The translations under genes and the position numbers were made by a program. Below, one piece after another: positions 48,134-62,711 of a stretch of DNA of 64,000 nt. The first letter of the stretch is position 1. The number at the start of each line of letters is the position of its first letter. The stretch is from Seriola aureovittata (lineage: Eukaryota > Chordata > Actinopteri > Carangiformes > Carangidae): the NCBI RefSeq assembly GCF_021018895.1, contig NC_079381.1, positions 16,326,501 to 16,390,500 of the forward strand, given 5' to 3'. The notes beneath the pieces were generated by a model. That model was not told where the DNA came from. It saw only the letters and a list, made by a program, of their open reading frames with translations, and searched no databases.

Positions 48134-51100
48134 ATAACTGAAACTAATAACTTGCAGATAATGAAGATATGTCTCAACCCCAAACCTCACCTTGAAAAGC
48201 AACGCCTACCACTGGTTTGAGCTCTGCCATGTCAGCAGTGCAGTATGGGAAATGAGGAGTGGGTGGGTGTGTGACCTGACGACCTATCAGCAACTTGCTC
48301 AGGGCCCAGCACACCATCAACATCTCCCTGCACTCAGCTCCAGCTCAATCAATTGCCCTCATTTTCGCATGTACAGAAGGAAAACCAACTGTTTTACAGT
48401 TGTGTTGCAAGACGTGTGTGAACTGGGGGAGGTGAAAAGGAAACTGCATCGCAGATGGTTGTTGTATCTCTTGAACACTCAACAGTTTACTCACCTTCTG
48501 CGCTTGTTATCAGTTTTACATGGTAGTTTTATGATTGAGAGGACATGAGCTTATGGCTCGTTAAGGGATATTATATTTAACCTTATGGTGAACATGAGTG
48601 AAGGTGTCTGAAAAGCACATTTCTGCATTTAAATTATGCAGTCATTTTTTTTAATCTAATGGGCTTCACATTGGAATTCAATTTTAACATTCAACTTAGT
48701 ACCAGAGTTTTATGACTATCTGACATCATCAGGGAGTTTCATCAACAACTCTATCAGAGAGTAATTACATGTCTACAGCAACAGATGAGGTTGTGTTCTT
48801 GTGCTTAATCTACTTACAAACCACAATATAAAAGTTTATGCAGTGATAATACATAAGAGAGGAATTCTCCTGGGTGTACTGTATGTGTGTGTCGGTTTGA
48901 CTAATCTTTATGTTTCTCTATAGTGGCATATGAGTTGAAATAATATTGAGTAAATACAGTGAAAAGTAACATTTGCACTCAAAGCAGAGCAAAGTGAAAC
49001 CTCAACTTTGCATCAAGGTTAGTGACATGATCAGACAACCATCCTTCACCGCTCAAGGCCACAGAAGCTGAATCCTCTCCCAGCACGCAGTAGACAAGAG
49101 GAAGGAAAACACCCGCACAGGTCATCAGTCCATCAAAGGTCTCAAACAAGTGTGTCATCGTCATCGTGTTTGACTGAGGAGCCTGAAGATGTCGGCCCAC
49201 GATCACAGACGTCATTTGCTGACAGTCAGGTAGCTTGGCAATTGACAGATGGTACAGGTGTTTCACTCTTGCTAATCACAAAACTCGCACCCGGCGGGGT
49301 GGCTAAGTGTTCGGAGATGATCCTTCAACCAGAGCAAGCCTCAGTGGTACAGTTTTGTGACTGGGCCTGACCTTTGACTAAACCTGGAACATGGTAAGAG
49401 AAAAAATATTTCCCTCAGCTTAAATTATACACAGGGTGTTGTTATAGTACCCTGAATTTGGGGCAGTAAATATTCAGAGCACATGTGTAGACTTTGCGTA
49501 ATCTGTCAAGCTCAATGTTTGTTGTGTAGGACAAGTTGGCAGATGTTAGACCCAGAGGTGACTGGGTGCTTTGGCTTGATACACATAGAAAAGGAAATGC
49601 TCAGAAATGTCACCTGTGAATCATTGACTGATGAGATGCAGCAGGTGGAGTGTCTTTCCCACCTTCTCATAAACTGCGTTAGCTCAAGAAAATGATTTTA
49701 AAAATCTTTCTATCCGTCTCTGAAGAAAAGCATTGTCGTGTAACTAATTCATTTTGAATAAAATGCAATTCATTGTATATAGTTTGAATTAAAAGGACAA
49801 AACAGTTGATCATTGTTGTGGCTACTTCAGTGTGAGCTGAGTTTTCAGAAGCTTATTTTGTATTTGTCACGGAGACAATAAGAAAGAGACAATGATATTT
49901 TCCCCGCAATGTTCGACACCTTACGGTAGACATTAGATTAGTAAAATCAGGACTTCCCCTGCAGAAGCTGAGGTTGGGCCTCATTCTTATCAGATGTCAG
50001 CATCTCCAATAACAAGCTGAAAAAGAGAGAAATCCACGCTCTGTTCATGATTGTGACCTCGGACAGATCTGATAATTGTCGTTATCACAGTGGGCTAAAC
50101 AAGATGTGTCTACATTGATGAGATGAATCAGTGTTCTTTGAATTTTTGAGACTATCTCCTCTAATTAGTGTTCAAGATAGAAAAATGACAGTGACACATT
50201 TTTCTGTCTTGTGTTCTCTGGTATCAAGATCTTTTTTTACAGCGCCATTTGTTGTAGATTGCATGGCATTAGTTTTAGCTAGATGTACTTAAAAAACAAT
50301 GAACTGTATAATTTTAGAGGGAGCATTAATAGAGCAAATATTGCAATTCCATTTTTTAAAATGAAACAGCGGAGGATATATCTTGACTTCTTTAGATTTT
50401 TTTAGACTGCTGGATCCTACAACTCTTTGCGTGTATGACTGAAGATGTAAACTGCTCCTAAATATACAGTTTCAAGTTTTTAAAAAGGAAAAACAAGATC
50501 CTAAACAGTTGGTCACTGTAGTTTTTTAGCAAACATTCCTCAAACAGGAGGAAACCCTGCATTTATTGGGGACTATTTTCAGCATCAGATTGATACACAT
50601 TTGGTCTGATCTATTCAGTATGTCCAGCAGCAGGATGGTGTTCGTGGGATTTACTCACAGTGAACCACAGTGTCCATGTTCACGGTCATGAAGGAAATGT
50701 CACCCATTGTACAGGTGTGTTTTAATAGATTTTAGACTGAAATTGAGATCTGTGACACAGAGGAACGAGCTATATCAGGCTTTGGATACCCAGACAATAC
50801 TTTCAGTTCATTGTTGGTTTTGGTGTTTTCATGGGATTTATTGACACGAAGAACAAATTAGATTAATACCAGACTCCTTTAAGAGAGAAAAGCAGGAATC
50901 GAATTAGATATAAAAGAGGCAGGCTGCACGCGCTCTGTGGGTGTGATTGTACCCTGAGTTTCATTAGAAAAATTAGCTCCCCTGTAATGGATGGCCAAAA
51001 AAGGAAAAACATAAATGAGTGATAATTTAGAATAGTAGTAAGAGTGATTAAATGAAGCATTAAGTGAGAAAAACACTGGTGTATAATATATGGAAGAGTT

Positions 51101-51574
51101 GGAATTGGACTTTTTTTTTTTGGGTGTGCTTGTATGAGGGGAATGAAGAACAGTAGGAAGCTGAGGACAAAGGAAGGAGGGAAGGAAGGAAGGGGCATCA
51201 TGGGAAAGAGCTGTGTGTGTACAGCTGATGGGCTGCTCTTTGTGTCTTGGGGTTTAACGCCAGAGCTGAATAATGAACTCGAGGCAAGAAAACAAGTAAA
51301 TGGGGAAACTGAGGTTGGCATGTGCAGCTCTGTCATAATAAAGACAATGTCATATTTACCCGGACAACTGATGCTGCTGTATTTACTCTTGTTACTATCA
51401 GTGTTGGGGAAGTGTTGTGATTTGAAACAGTGAGCTGGAATACAAGTGGAGGCACCCCAAGGACAGTGGCCACGTCTGACAGATAGTGTGGAGCGAGGGA
51501 GAGATGGAGCCTGACTGAGTGGCAGTGAGAGCTGCCGTAATGAGGGGGAGGAGGGGGCAGTAGCTATCTACATT
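48134..51574. other. Non-coding, no gene supported
   Basis: ORFs at 48192-48548 (plus), 48979-49266 (minus) and 50863-51336 (minus) were inspected. None has a recognisable domain, splice context or codon pattern strong enough to call. Confidence 0.45.
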
Positions 51575-51690
51575 CACTCAAGCACTGTAGATAAATATAA
51601 CGTTGAGGTACCTGCACTTTATGTTACTTTACACTTATACTCCACCAGTTGATAAAATATGATGCATTGTTATAGAATACATTTTAGAGC
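51575..51690. repeat. Possible family B fragment
   Basis: Contains GTAGATAAATATAACGTTGA, TGAGGTACCTGCACTTTATG and TTACACTTATACTCCACCAG, which resemble the family B right end in reverse. Diverged. Confidence 0.4.
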
Positions 51691-51921
51691 AATCGCATGC
51701 AATACATACAGTATGGATGCTGCTTACATATGAAACACTTAAGTTAGACAGTCAGTTGTCTGTGTTGGTAGCATTTCTTTCTTCTGCTGTTCAGTTCACT
51801 GTTTATTTGAAATTTTACACATGAACGTGTTATGGAAAGTACGGAGAAGTGTAATAAATGTCACACACTGGTTATATATAGAAAAGAAAAAGATTACATC
51901 CTTCCGTCTTCTACCCAATCA

Positions 51922-51922
<1 letters not shown>

Positions 51923-51967
<45 letters not shown>

Positions 51968-51982
51968 GTATATATATGTGTA
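51923..51982. repeat. (TA)n microsatellite with TATG interruptions
   Basis: TA array of about 60 bp with two TATG units. Confidence 0.95.
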
Positions 51983-52644
51983 ACAGGTTAGGGACTTTTC
52001 CTCAGCTGGTCAAAGATTACCTTGAAATCAAACAGCAGAACAATAGTGACATAATGCAGGGCTGTGTCTTCAATGAGTGTGATTTTTACTGCTGGGTCCT
52101 ACTGATATAAACTGAATTTAAAAGGTTTAAAGAGTTGTTGCGTAGAAATAAGTGCTAGTTATAACAAGTCGTCTGAGATTACCAGCGGCAGGCAGCTATG
52201 GTTGTGGAATGGTAACAGTTTGTTTAGGTTTATGAAAAGATTGTGTTGGCTCCTGCCATGATTTTACTCCAGCTGCTAGAGGCCTGACAACAAAACGTGA
52301 CAATGGGTCGTAGTAAGCTGCTTGCAGACAACCTACACGCTCAGTTATTAGAGGAGGACAGTTTATGGTAAACGAGTTCAATACATGTTAATAATTAAAA
52401 ACTATTTGTATTTTAAATGTCATACCAGAGTTTTCCATACACTTTACTGGTACACACATTGCCATTGTGCCTGCTCTGGTCATAGCTGCTATTGTGTGGT
52501 GCGAAGGCTCTAATCATCTTACTTCCTTGGGCACCAGCCTCTGGCCGACGGCACAAAAGGCCACGCAGGGACCACCGAAATCCTTCCTGGGCCTCTCACT
52601 ACCCCATTAAATACCACAAACACACCGACACTCACACGTGCATG

Positions 52645-52645
<1 letters not shown>
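51983..52645. other. Non-coding, nothing recognised
   Basis: No gene seen. Confidence 0.45.

Positions 52646-52739
<94 letters not shown>
52646..52739. repeat. (CA)n microsatellite, about 46 units
   Basis: Pure CA array of about 94 bp. Confidence 0.98.
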
Positions 52740-52742
<3 letters not shown>

Positions 52743-55086
52743 AACAACTTCATACACACATACATTTTGGGATAGCATCTAGATTTTGGATTTGGCCTTT
52801 TGCTTTAATTTTGACGGGTCAGGTCATAGTATTTGTTGAATTTTTTTTTTTGTTTGGTTGTTTTGTGTTTTTGCGTTGTTTTTTTTTTCTCATTGCACAC
52901 GGTTAATCGTTCATAGTCTGTATTTCCTTTTTTTTGCTGCCCCTATTAATCTAAATAAAGTAACTGCCTCCCCGCCAGACTGATCTTTGTTGGTGATGAG
53001 ACCGCCAAGTGTTTCATTACCTCTCCTAAACTTTAACGGCATAATAGCTGGGGCACAACAAACAGAATACAGAGAGAAAGTCTGATAGGTATTGTACTTT
53101 TCTATCCTGTACAAGTTTCTGTAGCTTTCATTGGAAAGTCCAAAAACCACCTGCAGATTCTGTTTTTATATATATATAACTGAGCCGGTGTTTTCTTCCT
53201 TTTCGGAGAAGATCAGTAGACTACCCAGTGTGAGTTTTGCTATCTGTCGCGTTTTTGTAGATGAATAGAAAAGGGGCCTAAGTTTCTGGGTCAGTGCTGT
53301 GTGTAGGCCACGTAAGGCCAACATGAGGTTGGCCTTTCCACTTTGTGTCTGAGTCACACACTGATAGCAAAGATGAGAAGGATGTGTATGTACGATGACC
53401 CCTTTAGATTAGAAAAGATCTAATATGCATTGTGTGCATGTATGTGCACTTTGCTGTTTTTGCTTGATTCCCCGTTTTTGTATTTTAAAGTAGTTATTTT
53501 AAAGCATGTACATCCTTGGCGTTTGACATATGTATTTATTCTAAAATCGGCAAAAACAAGAATTTAAATTTTTTTTCTTTTGTTTAACATGATAAGAGAT
53601 TTTTGTAGAGGGGAAGAAGGCTTAAATCGCTAACAGTTGATAGCCAGGGCTACAGTATCTGAGCTGGATGAAAAAGGGAGAACATGTCTTCTGGAAGCTT
53701 TACACTTCACACTGCATCTCCAACTACCTATGTGCAATTTCAGTTTACACATTTTCACACAACCTGAGTGAATCAAATTTTTATTGCACATTAATTAGCA
53801 CTTCTTTCGCCTACTTTCTGGAAGTTTGGTTAAGATTTGCGCTGTATTTGGATGGAAACTTGGCTTATGATGTTCTCCACTCAGTAGCACATCTCAGACA
53901 TTTACACTATGTCTCCTAAAAATACCAGCTCTCTGTAACTGTCAGTCAAAGACTATACAAAGGGAAACACCCACTCAAGTACTATAGATTAATGTAGTTT
54001 CTTGAGGCTTAGAAACTGTTTCCACAAATATGTTCAAGAAACTCTTTCATGGAAAAAAAAATTGCACATAGCAGCAGTATCACTTTTAGTTTAGAGAATT
54101 CAAGTTTCCGTTCAATTTTTAATAGTTTTGTCTGGTTTAGCTGATACAGTGTCCTACCCAATGTCCACCGCTCTCGATGACATCAGGCCTAACGGGAGTG
54201 ACTGATGTCTGTTGTGCAACTCTGTTACTACAGTTCACTACAAGTTGATATTGTACTGCAGGACCAGATATTTTGGCAGAAAACAAATAAATTTTTTGTG
54301 AATATTTCACTGATACCTACCAATTACTATAAAACGTATTTTCCCTTGCCATTTAGTTGTATAGAAACATTATTTATAGGAGACAGGGTTGTGTTGTGGC
54401 TGTGGGACATTTCACTGGTTGCCATGGTGTAGATGTAACTAAGATCTGATCGGGGTTATCGCCATGGTGACAAGTAAGCCCTTCGTCTTTGTGTCCTGTA
54501 GGATGGAACTTCACAGCAGGCAACTGATACGTGTGTGCAGGTGTATCCAAGTGTGTGCGCAGCAGCCAGTATTCTCACACACTCTCACCAGTTTCCTTTT
54601 ACTCTTTCCATGTCCTCATCCCTCCACCCCGGTGCCCACCCCTCCCCTTCCGATGCCTTTCCTGCCTGCCTGAGAGCAGAGGCACGGCCTGGTGGCGTTG
54701 ACCTCACCCTTGGACCCCCAGGAGACAGTGACCATTACTGCGCTTCCGGCTGTCTCACAGTCCAGCCAGTTATCCCTGCTCAGACTAAAATAGCATCAGC
54801 CACTCACCCTCACATCCTCTGCCTATTAGCAGTCACATATGCCCTTACCTCTGTCCCTGTCATTGTTTTATAGCAGGACTGGTTATAGAGTGTTAATGGT
54901 ACAGAACAGGCTGTACACAAAGCATTCGGGTAAAAACCAAACAGGAACAGGAAAGAAAGAGGTGTGATGGAACTGAATTTTCTCAGGGTAAGCACATTGA
55001 TTCTCTCCTATAATGTTGATCATCTGAATTTAGTTTTATTCTGATTTTGTATTTATCTCCATGAACCAATTCACACACTGAAGAAC
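52740..55086. other. Non-coding; unique-looking block at 52920-53360
   Basis: 52920-53360 is not repetitive and has moderately high complexity, so it could be regulatory. No gene or RNA gene is supported across the span. Confidence 0.4.
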
Positions 55087-55845
55087 CAGTGGTGGAAAAA
55101 GTATTCAAATGCTTTACTCAAGTAAAAGTATAGATACAGCAAAGTAAAAGTACTCCCATCAAAAGTAAAGTTCTGCATTCAAAATAATTTAAAAGTAAAA
55201 GTACATAAGTATAACTATCAACAGCAAATTTGACTTTATAGTGTCAAAGGTTCTGCAGGAACATGTCCTATGTGAGCGATGTATCATTATATATGACAAT
55301 ATTTGATTTTATAGATTGTATTGATGTGTGAGCAGCCAGCTGTTTTTATTTACTTTATATACACAAGGTAGTTCCTGTGAGATGATTAATGGGAGAGCAA
55401 TGATTTGACCACAAATCTATATTTATCTTTTGGACTTTTCTCAAATTTTTAGTTGTTTTTGTAAAAGTTTGTAAAAGTTGAATACCTTTATCTAACTGAT
55501 ACCATCTGCAAAGTAAAAAAAAAAGAAAAAAAAGAACTGGAAACCGCTTATATTTCATCTCAGCTGTTACATGACAAAGATAGTGTTTTTTAGTAAAGGG
55601 TCAAAAACCAAAAAGGATGGTAAACACCAATTGAATCTTTAACAGTGTGGTATCATATTCTTCATGTAAAATCTTGACCTGAAATAGCTATCAGATAAAT
55701 GTAGAAGACTAGAGTCATTATTTCCCTCTGACATGTGGTGAAGTACAAAGTAGCAAACCATAATGGAACTACTCAAGTTAAGTAAAAGTACCTCAAAAGT
55801 GACCTTAAGTACTTGAATAATGTACTTAGTTATTTTCCACCACTG
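55087..55845 (+). mobile_element. Non-autonomous DNA transposon-like element (family B), 759 bp with terminal inverted repeats
   Basis: Perfect 13-bp terminal inverted repeats, CAGTGGTGGAAAA at 55087-55099 and TTTTCCACCACTG at 55833-55845. Subterminal regions are full of AAGTAAAAGTA and AAGTACTT words. No transposase ORF. I recognise the family as very common in fish. Superfamily not assigned because no clear target-site duplication is seen next to the ends. Confidence 0.8.
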
Positions 55846-56639
55846 CATTTAAAACATGGGAAATGATGCATGACTGTGTGCAAACCTCTTACATCTTCAG
55901 CACTGACGCAGTGGAATGAGGTCACCTTTGAGTCTGAGTAGAGCTGGTCCATCGCTTCTGGACTGTGTTTGACGTATAGGACTATCTGGAGAGGGTGATG
56001 TTATGGAGTGACATGGGGAAGGAAAGGGAGGAGCTGGCAGCAGAAGCCAATTTTCTATTTGTCTCCCAGGATATGACTATAGTGTAAAACAACAACAACA
56101 AACTAAACAAGAATCAACCTAACTGGCAAAGAAATTGTAATTCAGGTGTTGGGGTATCTAGTGGGCTCCAGGCAGCAGGAAGCTGTTTCAATAGAGTCCA
56201 AGACAAACAAAATGGTTGGAAAATGTTCTAAAGAGATAAAGATCTTTAGCATCAAGAAGCGGATGCTCTGACATCGTTGGTTGAGCGTCTTGAGTAGCCT
56301 TGTGGGGCCAGAGTTACGTGACTATGTGTGTGATTTTCAACCACAGTTTCAGGTTCAGGTTGTCTCCAGATGTGTATTCTTAGCAACAAGGTGACAGAAC
56401 CAAATCTGGCTCAGTGAGACCTTGAAGAGCCGGTTGTTGTATGGCAGATTATGGAGCCGCAGGTGGTAAAGATACAGTAATACGAGCCTGACAGGGACTA
56501 GCGGTTTCCAGAGCTTCTTTACTGAATTGCCTTGTAAGGATTTAGCAGTGAATCAGGACAGTTTCACCCACAGATGCTTTACAGTCTGTCTGCTGTGAGA
56601 GTTAATTGTACAGATGTGAGTAAACTGTAATAGAAAAGA
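55846..56639. other. Non-coding, nothing recognised
   Basis: No gene or named repeat. Confidence 0.45.
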
Positions 56640-56768
56640 CAATCCTACTTGAGTAAAAGCACAGCACAGTATTATCAGCAAAATGTTGATGAATAAGTGC
56701 AGAGTAAAATTATAAAGTAACATAAAATGAGAATACTAAAGTGAATTACAAGTACTTCTACGTAAAAC
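56640..56768. repeat. Family B fragment
   Basis: CTACTTGAGTAAAAGCACAG, GTGCAGAGTAAAATTATAAA and TACAAGTACTTCTACGTAA match family B words. No intact ends. Confidence 0.5.
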
Positions 56769-56847
56769 TTGCTTGAACATATAGGTCAATGTGTTTTAGT
56801 GTCAAGAGAATAAAGGTCAAACTTAAGATGTTAAAAAGCGAGAAATG

Positions 56848-56848
<1 letters not shown>

Positions 56849-56874
<26 letters not shown>
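56849..56874. repeat. (CA)n microsatellite
   Basis: About 13 CA units. Confidence 0.95.
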
Positions 56875-56878
<4 letters not shown>

Positions 56879-57734
56879 TAAACGCAAACACGTAACACAT
56901 ACTGCAGCTGTGATATTTTGCTCCACACATGCAGGAAACGACCACACTGTAAAGACATTTTTGTGAGTGACATTCAATCAGAGAATACGAAGATGAATAT
57001 GGAAGAGCAGTTATTGTAAATCATTCACTCTTAGGGCTGAAAATTGATATGTTTCCCACCACATGCTGTTTCATAGCTTTCATGTTTCCACTAGCAAAAC
57101 AACAAAATATTTTAGAGCAAACAAAATATGAACCTGGTAGAGAGAAACTGCCACCTACAGAAACTTCATTAAAGGAAACGCTTGCATCAAATGTCCCCTC
57201 ACTTTTGAAAGCAGTGCCCTTTGTTTTATAGGTTAAAAGAAGAACGGTTTTCACTCATGACTCAGTGATTCATTACGCATTGGTCATTTTAATTGGATAT
57301 CAGATTGTTTAACATCATTGCTACAGCTATTTGACTCTGTTTTTTACAGTTTAGATACAGAAACTCACTGTTACCCCTTGAGTAATGGACGGAGGAACTG
57401 ACTGACTAACTGCATTAACACGCCGACTGGCTCTCTCATGGTAAAATATGACGAACACCTACTGAGACACACATGACGATTTGCGGTTAGCAGGCCCCTT
57501 AAATTTACCCTGAGCCCCACACCCCAAAAATGAATTGAACCAAAACTGTTTATGCATTCACTCCATATACTCTGTGGCACATTACATTCTGCATTGCAAA
57601 TAGGGGTGCAGGTAATGAAGCTTATGCAGTGTGAAAAGGCCAATTACTCTGGTGTGTGGTGGCTTGGACTAGAGTGTGCTTGGGCTCCCTCCAGGCTAGA
57701 GACAGAACCTAGTAAACACCTCATCAGCTGATGA
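56875..57734. other. Non-coding, nothing recognised
   Basis: No gene seen. Confidence 0.45.

Positions 57735-57780
<46 letters not shown>
57735..57780. repeat. (CA)n microsatellite
   Basis: About 22 CA units with one GCA near the end. Confidence 0.96.
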
Positions 57781-57975
57781 GTGCTGAAGATTTTCATAGT
57801 ATGACTATTGCGAGACACACACAAAAACACATGCTCCAGTGAATAGTGTACATGTGTGTGTAGGTATTCATAGAGACACGTGTGTGCATGTAAACAGAAG
57901 TGCATGTGCGTCAGAGAAATATCAAACCCGGACATGCAGAGATCAGCACTGAAACATTGTTATATACAAATGACT

Positions 57976-57996
57976 AAAAAAAAAAAAAAAAAAAAA
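57976..57996. repeat. Poly(A) tract, 21 A
   Basis: Homopolymer; no retroposed body recognised upstream. Confidence 0.9.
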
Positions 57997-58432
57997 TCCA
58001 ACTACCTGCATATTCGCAATAGTAACCTTGCCAGTGGAAGAGTTGGGAGGAGAAGGAAGAAGAGGCGGAAAAATACATGAGCTGAAGATCTCTTCTTTGT
58101 GACTTGTAATACTTCAAATGTTTGCTGTTCATTTGTCATTTTGCCTTGCCATCCTGAATGAGGACCTGTTGTGTCTTGTTTTATGTAGGCTACACATTCA
58201 TCGCAGTAAGTTGTTCAGCTGAGGAAAGTACAAAATGGTGGAGATGAGAGCAAATTGAGGAGACAGGAATATGGGGCAGACGGGAGAGGAGAAAACAGGA
58301 GATACGTGCAGCAGGAGGCCACTTGTGTCACCAGTCGCAGAGGGTCATGGTGGGGGAGGTGAAAATTAAAGCGCGCGGGCAGCGTCTTGCACCTCAGCCC
58401 AGACTGAACCCCCTCCTTTGCCCTCAGTGGTG
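57997..58432. other. Non-coding, nothing recognised
   Basis: No gene seen. Confidence 0.45.
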
Positions 58433-59040
<608 letters not shown>

Positions 59041-59400
59041 AAACAAGACCAAGAGTCTACAGCCATGCTAGCCACTCTGAGGCTGTGCTCCGGCACCATG
59101 GTGCTTTGAGCTAAATGCTAATGTCGGCATGCTAACACACACACAATGAAAAGGATGGTTATGTTATTTAGGTTTACCAGGTTTATCATCATAGTTTAGC
59201 ATGTTAGCATGCTAATTTTTAATTATCTCTAAAAACCAAAGTACAGATGCAGTTGGTGGGAATGTCATTAATTTTTCAGGTATTTAGTTATAAACCAGAG
59301 TATTGGACTAATTGAAAAATCAACAAATTAATCACAATTCATCCTGTTGGTAACACGAATGTTGTTGTAGCTGTCAGGGCATTTCATTAGAAAGAAGAAT
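59041..59400 (+). repeat. Dispersed repeat family A
   Basis: Starts AACAAGACCAAGAGTCTACA and carries CAGCCATGCTAGCCACTCTG, TTTAGCATGTTAGCATGCTA, GGTGGGAATGTCATTAATTT, AACCAGAGTATTGGACTAAT and ACAATTCATCCTGTTGG. It is the longest and best-ordered copy in the window. Confidence 0.75.
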
Positions 59401-62353
59401 AAATTTAATCATGGTGGCTCAAGAGGATCAAAGTGGTAGACAAACTCACATTGCCATCAATTTGAAAGCTTTATTGCATGTAATCAGCATAATTTGTATA
59501 CGTATAACATATATTGCCCATGTGTTTTAATTTGCAATCGACTATTTGAATATGTATTATAGTTTAGTGCATATTAACATACAATCAGCTTGATTTAAAA
59601 ATGCCATTAAGTACCATTTCACCGATAGAAGTGCATTAATCTCTTATTATTTCTTTTAATCTGAAAGTTTAATTAAATTACATGTTATTGAAATTATATC
59701 TTTTGCAGCATAGCCAGAAAGAAAAACGTAACTTTTTGTGTGTGACTGAAATTGGAAAAAAAGTTTTAAAAAATAAAAAAGATAAAAATAAAGTCACATA
59801 CCTTGTAAAGGAGCCAAAATTGTCTGTTTTGGATTTCATACTCTTTAATGCATTAACATTTTTTATGGTAATTTAGTATATCCTATGTTTTGGTACAAGG
59901 CACATGAAAACAACATAGATACTTCCCCAGTGTAATATCAGGTATAATGTTCTATGAAATGACTAAAAAAAGGCCCAAAACAAAAGTATACAAACACTGT
60001 ATGTTATAATGCAAAATACAGATATTGTACATTTTACAAACTATGTGTCACTTATTTTACATTTGAGTGAGAAGTTTTATTGGTAATGTGCACTTAAAGA
60101 CTTTAAACAGTGACATTTTATTTCTGATACCATACCTCTTGTCTTCCTATTTTTTTTATGATAAAACTTGCAAGATTTCTAGCTCCAGCATTTTATCATA
60201 TTGAGTCAACAAATTGCTTAACCAGACTATTACTCAGTGTGTGTTCATGGTAATAGACTTGCTTATAGCAAACATGAAAAATGGAAGCTTATATGTGAGT
60301 TAAATAATGCAAATAATGTAAAAAAAAACCCAAATAATTTCACTCTGATCATGTGTGTGTGTTTGTTGCTGTCTGTGTATATTTGTTTCCTTCACATCCT
60401 ATCTTGACCTATGTGACTCAGCATGGGTTTTTGTGGTCATATAATCGGGATGCCCTAGCACAAAAACCATAATCATCTCCCTTTCCATCTCTCAACATTA
60501 AAGGCCACTCATTTTTTTTACCATGTAATAATAGGGAACTTCCAATTCATGCCTCACAACGGCTTGTAACTTTGTACAAATCACATGCCCATCAAATAGC
60601 TGGCACTTCCCGCTGGTGTTTATTTCTCTTGCTGTGGAAGCTCCAAAAACTCCCAAAAAAAAAAAAAAACCCTGTGTGTTTGGTTTGTTAAGGCAGTGAG
60701 TTGCGTGGAATGTGAAATTGAGACAAATCAAGAAGAGGAGCAGGTTGGAAGAGATGCAGATAAAAACAAAGACGTTGAAGGTCAGTGTTGTAGACAGAAG
60801 GAGTGACAGGAGACGAATCTCTGAGAAACTCTCCAAATAAAGCAGCGAGAGGGTTGGGAGGAAGGAGTAATCTCTGCCTCACCAGAGGAGAGGAGGGTGG
60901 GGAGAGTTTGGACCTCAGCGCACACACACACACGCACACACACACACGCACACGCACAAAAACACACGCAGACGTGTTTCCATGCAAACAACTTGGCCAT
61001 GCCGGGTGGTTAGGTGGGAGGATGTAAGGGAGAGGGCTACACCCTTGTGAGAAGCTTTGTTGTGTGACACATAGACAGCCCACCCTAGCATTCCCACCCC
61101 TATATTTGGCCTTGAATACAATTGCAGGTTAGAGAGTGACAAATCGGACTGGGGCAGGCAGGCGGGCAGACTCAGCTGAGGACAAGGGCAAAACTACATG
61201 AGTAGAAGGGGAAGCCGCTGTAGTGGAGCGGCTGTCTTGCAGCAATATTAAAGATAAGAAAGATATTGTGCAGCACACAGAGAACAAATTGATGTTTAAG
61301 TCATTTATCAAGTTTAAAAATGTAGGACAGTTAGTAGTACAGAGGTCTGGATGTAAATCTTGCTCCTGGTCATTCATGTGTGGATGGCGTTATTGATAGG
61401 AGTGAATGGGAAAGTTTTTCTGTCTTTGTTCATCCAGTGGTTGACTGATTTTTCTGTCCATTTAATTAACCTGCTATCAACCCAGTGCATGCTGGGAAAC
61501 AGGCTGCTTTAATTCTCAGAAATATAGGATTTAAGAGCGTGAAGTTGATGTAAAATGCATTTGTTCTGAATATTTCAAGACTTGTGGGTTTATGTTTTCA
61601 CTTTTCACACCATTCACCTTTGTGGTTCCAATACAAATCAAGTTGTAATTTTCCTGATAGTAATGAGGTTACTTCCCATATTTTTACTTTTTTTTTTTTA
61701 CTTCATTTCTGGGTCCTTGATAACCCAGTAGAAATTTCACATAAATCTTTGGTATTAAAATTTAACCAATCCAATGTGAGCCACTTGATTTTCTGACTTT
61801 TTTTTTAACTTTTAAATCTAAAAACAAGTCAATCAGACAAATTGTGATACACTTTTCGACTGTTTGAATTCTGTCTACATTTGGCAGACCTTTAAAAACA
61901 ACTTTAAACAAAGTTTTAACATAACGCAATTTGAAATTACATTCTGAAAATCTAAAAAAGGGGAATTCAGACCATCTAAATTCAGAGAGATAGACAGGTT
62001 TTTAAAATGTAATATTTCAACTGTATAAATTTCATTTCTGTTTTCCTTGAGCAAAGATCACCTTTCAGGTGTGAATATAAAACTAGACTATATGTTATTG
62101 TGATGACATTTTTACAGCAGAGCCAGACCCAAAGAAACTCCAAAAATGCGAGATAATAAAATAATTTAGGTGTAATTTGATAACATAAAGACAAAAAATA
62201 ACCCTCACAAACCAGGGATTCCATGTCAGTGTCGTGCCATGTTTGTCTGTGCATTGTTTTTTCTTTATTTGTCTGCGCTTGTGTTACACGTTTTATCAAT
62301 GTGTGTACATGTGAGCGTACAGTAAGTGTGTGCTTGTGCTGCACGTGTAATTA
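59401..62353. other. Non-coding; CA patch at 60920-60970
   Basis: 59400-60350 is strongly AT-rich and apparently unique. A CA/GCA array is at 60920-60970. T runs lie at 61687-61699 and 61798-61806. No gene supported. Confidence 0.45.
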
Positions 62354-62397
62354 TGTGTGTGTGTGTGTGTGTGTATGAGAGTAATCTTGTGCCTGTA

Positions 62398-62430
<33 letters not shown>

Positions 62431-62431
62431 T
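62354..62431. repeat. Two short (GT)n arrays
   Basis: GT arrays at 62354-62374 and 62404-62431. Confidence 0.95.
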
Positions 62432-62565
62432 AGGGTAATTATACAGTAGTGGACTGGCGGTGGGACAGTAAATCAACTGTAGAATGACTTGGATTGGTCC
62501 GCTTTGCCGGCAGCACTCCTCACCCTAACCGGTCATCAGGGAGGGATACACTCTTAGAATAAATA

Positions 62566-62592
62566 CTGTGTGTGTGTGTGTGTGTGTGTGCG

Positions 62593-62657
<65 letters not shown>

Positions 62658-62678
62658 GTGCGTGTGTGCGTGTGTGCG

Positions 62679-62710
<32 letters not shown>

Positions 62711-62711
62711 G
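62566..62711. repeat. (GT)n array with periodic GTGTGC interruptions
   Basis: About 145 bp of GT with a regular GTGTGTGC higher-order pattern at 62650-62690. Downstream sequence to about 62950 stays TG-rich. Confidence 0.97.

Noticed and set aside
48979..49266. Minus-strand 95-residue ORF with a faint likeness to a transposase core (VFLPLVYCVL)
   Set aside because: The likeness rests on a few hydrophobic residues. No catalytic residues or terminal repeats could be shown.
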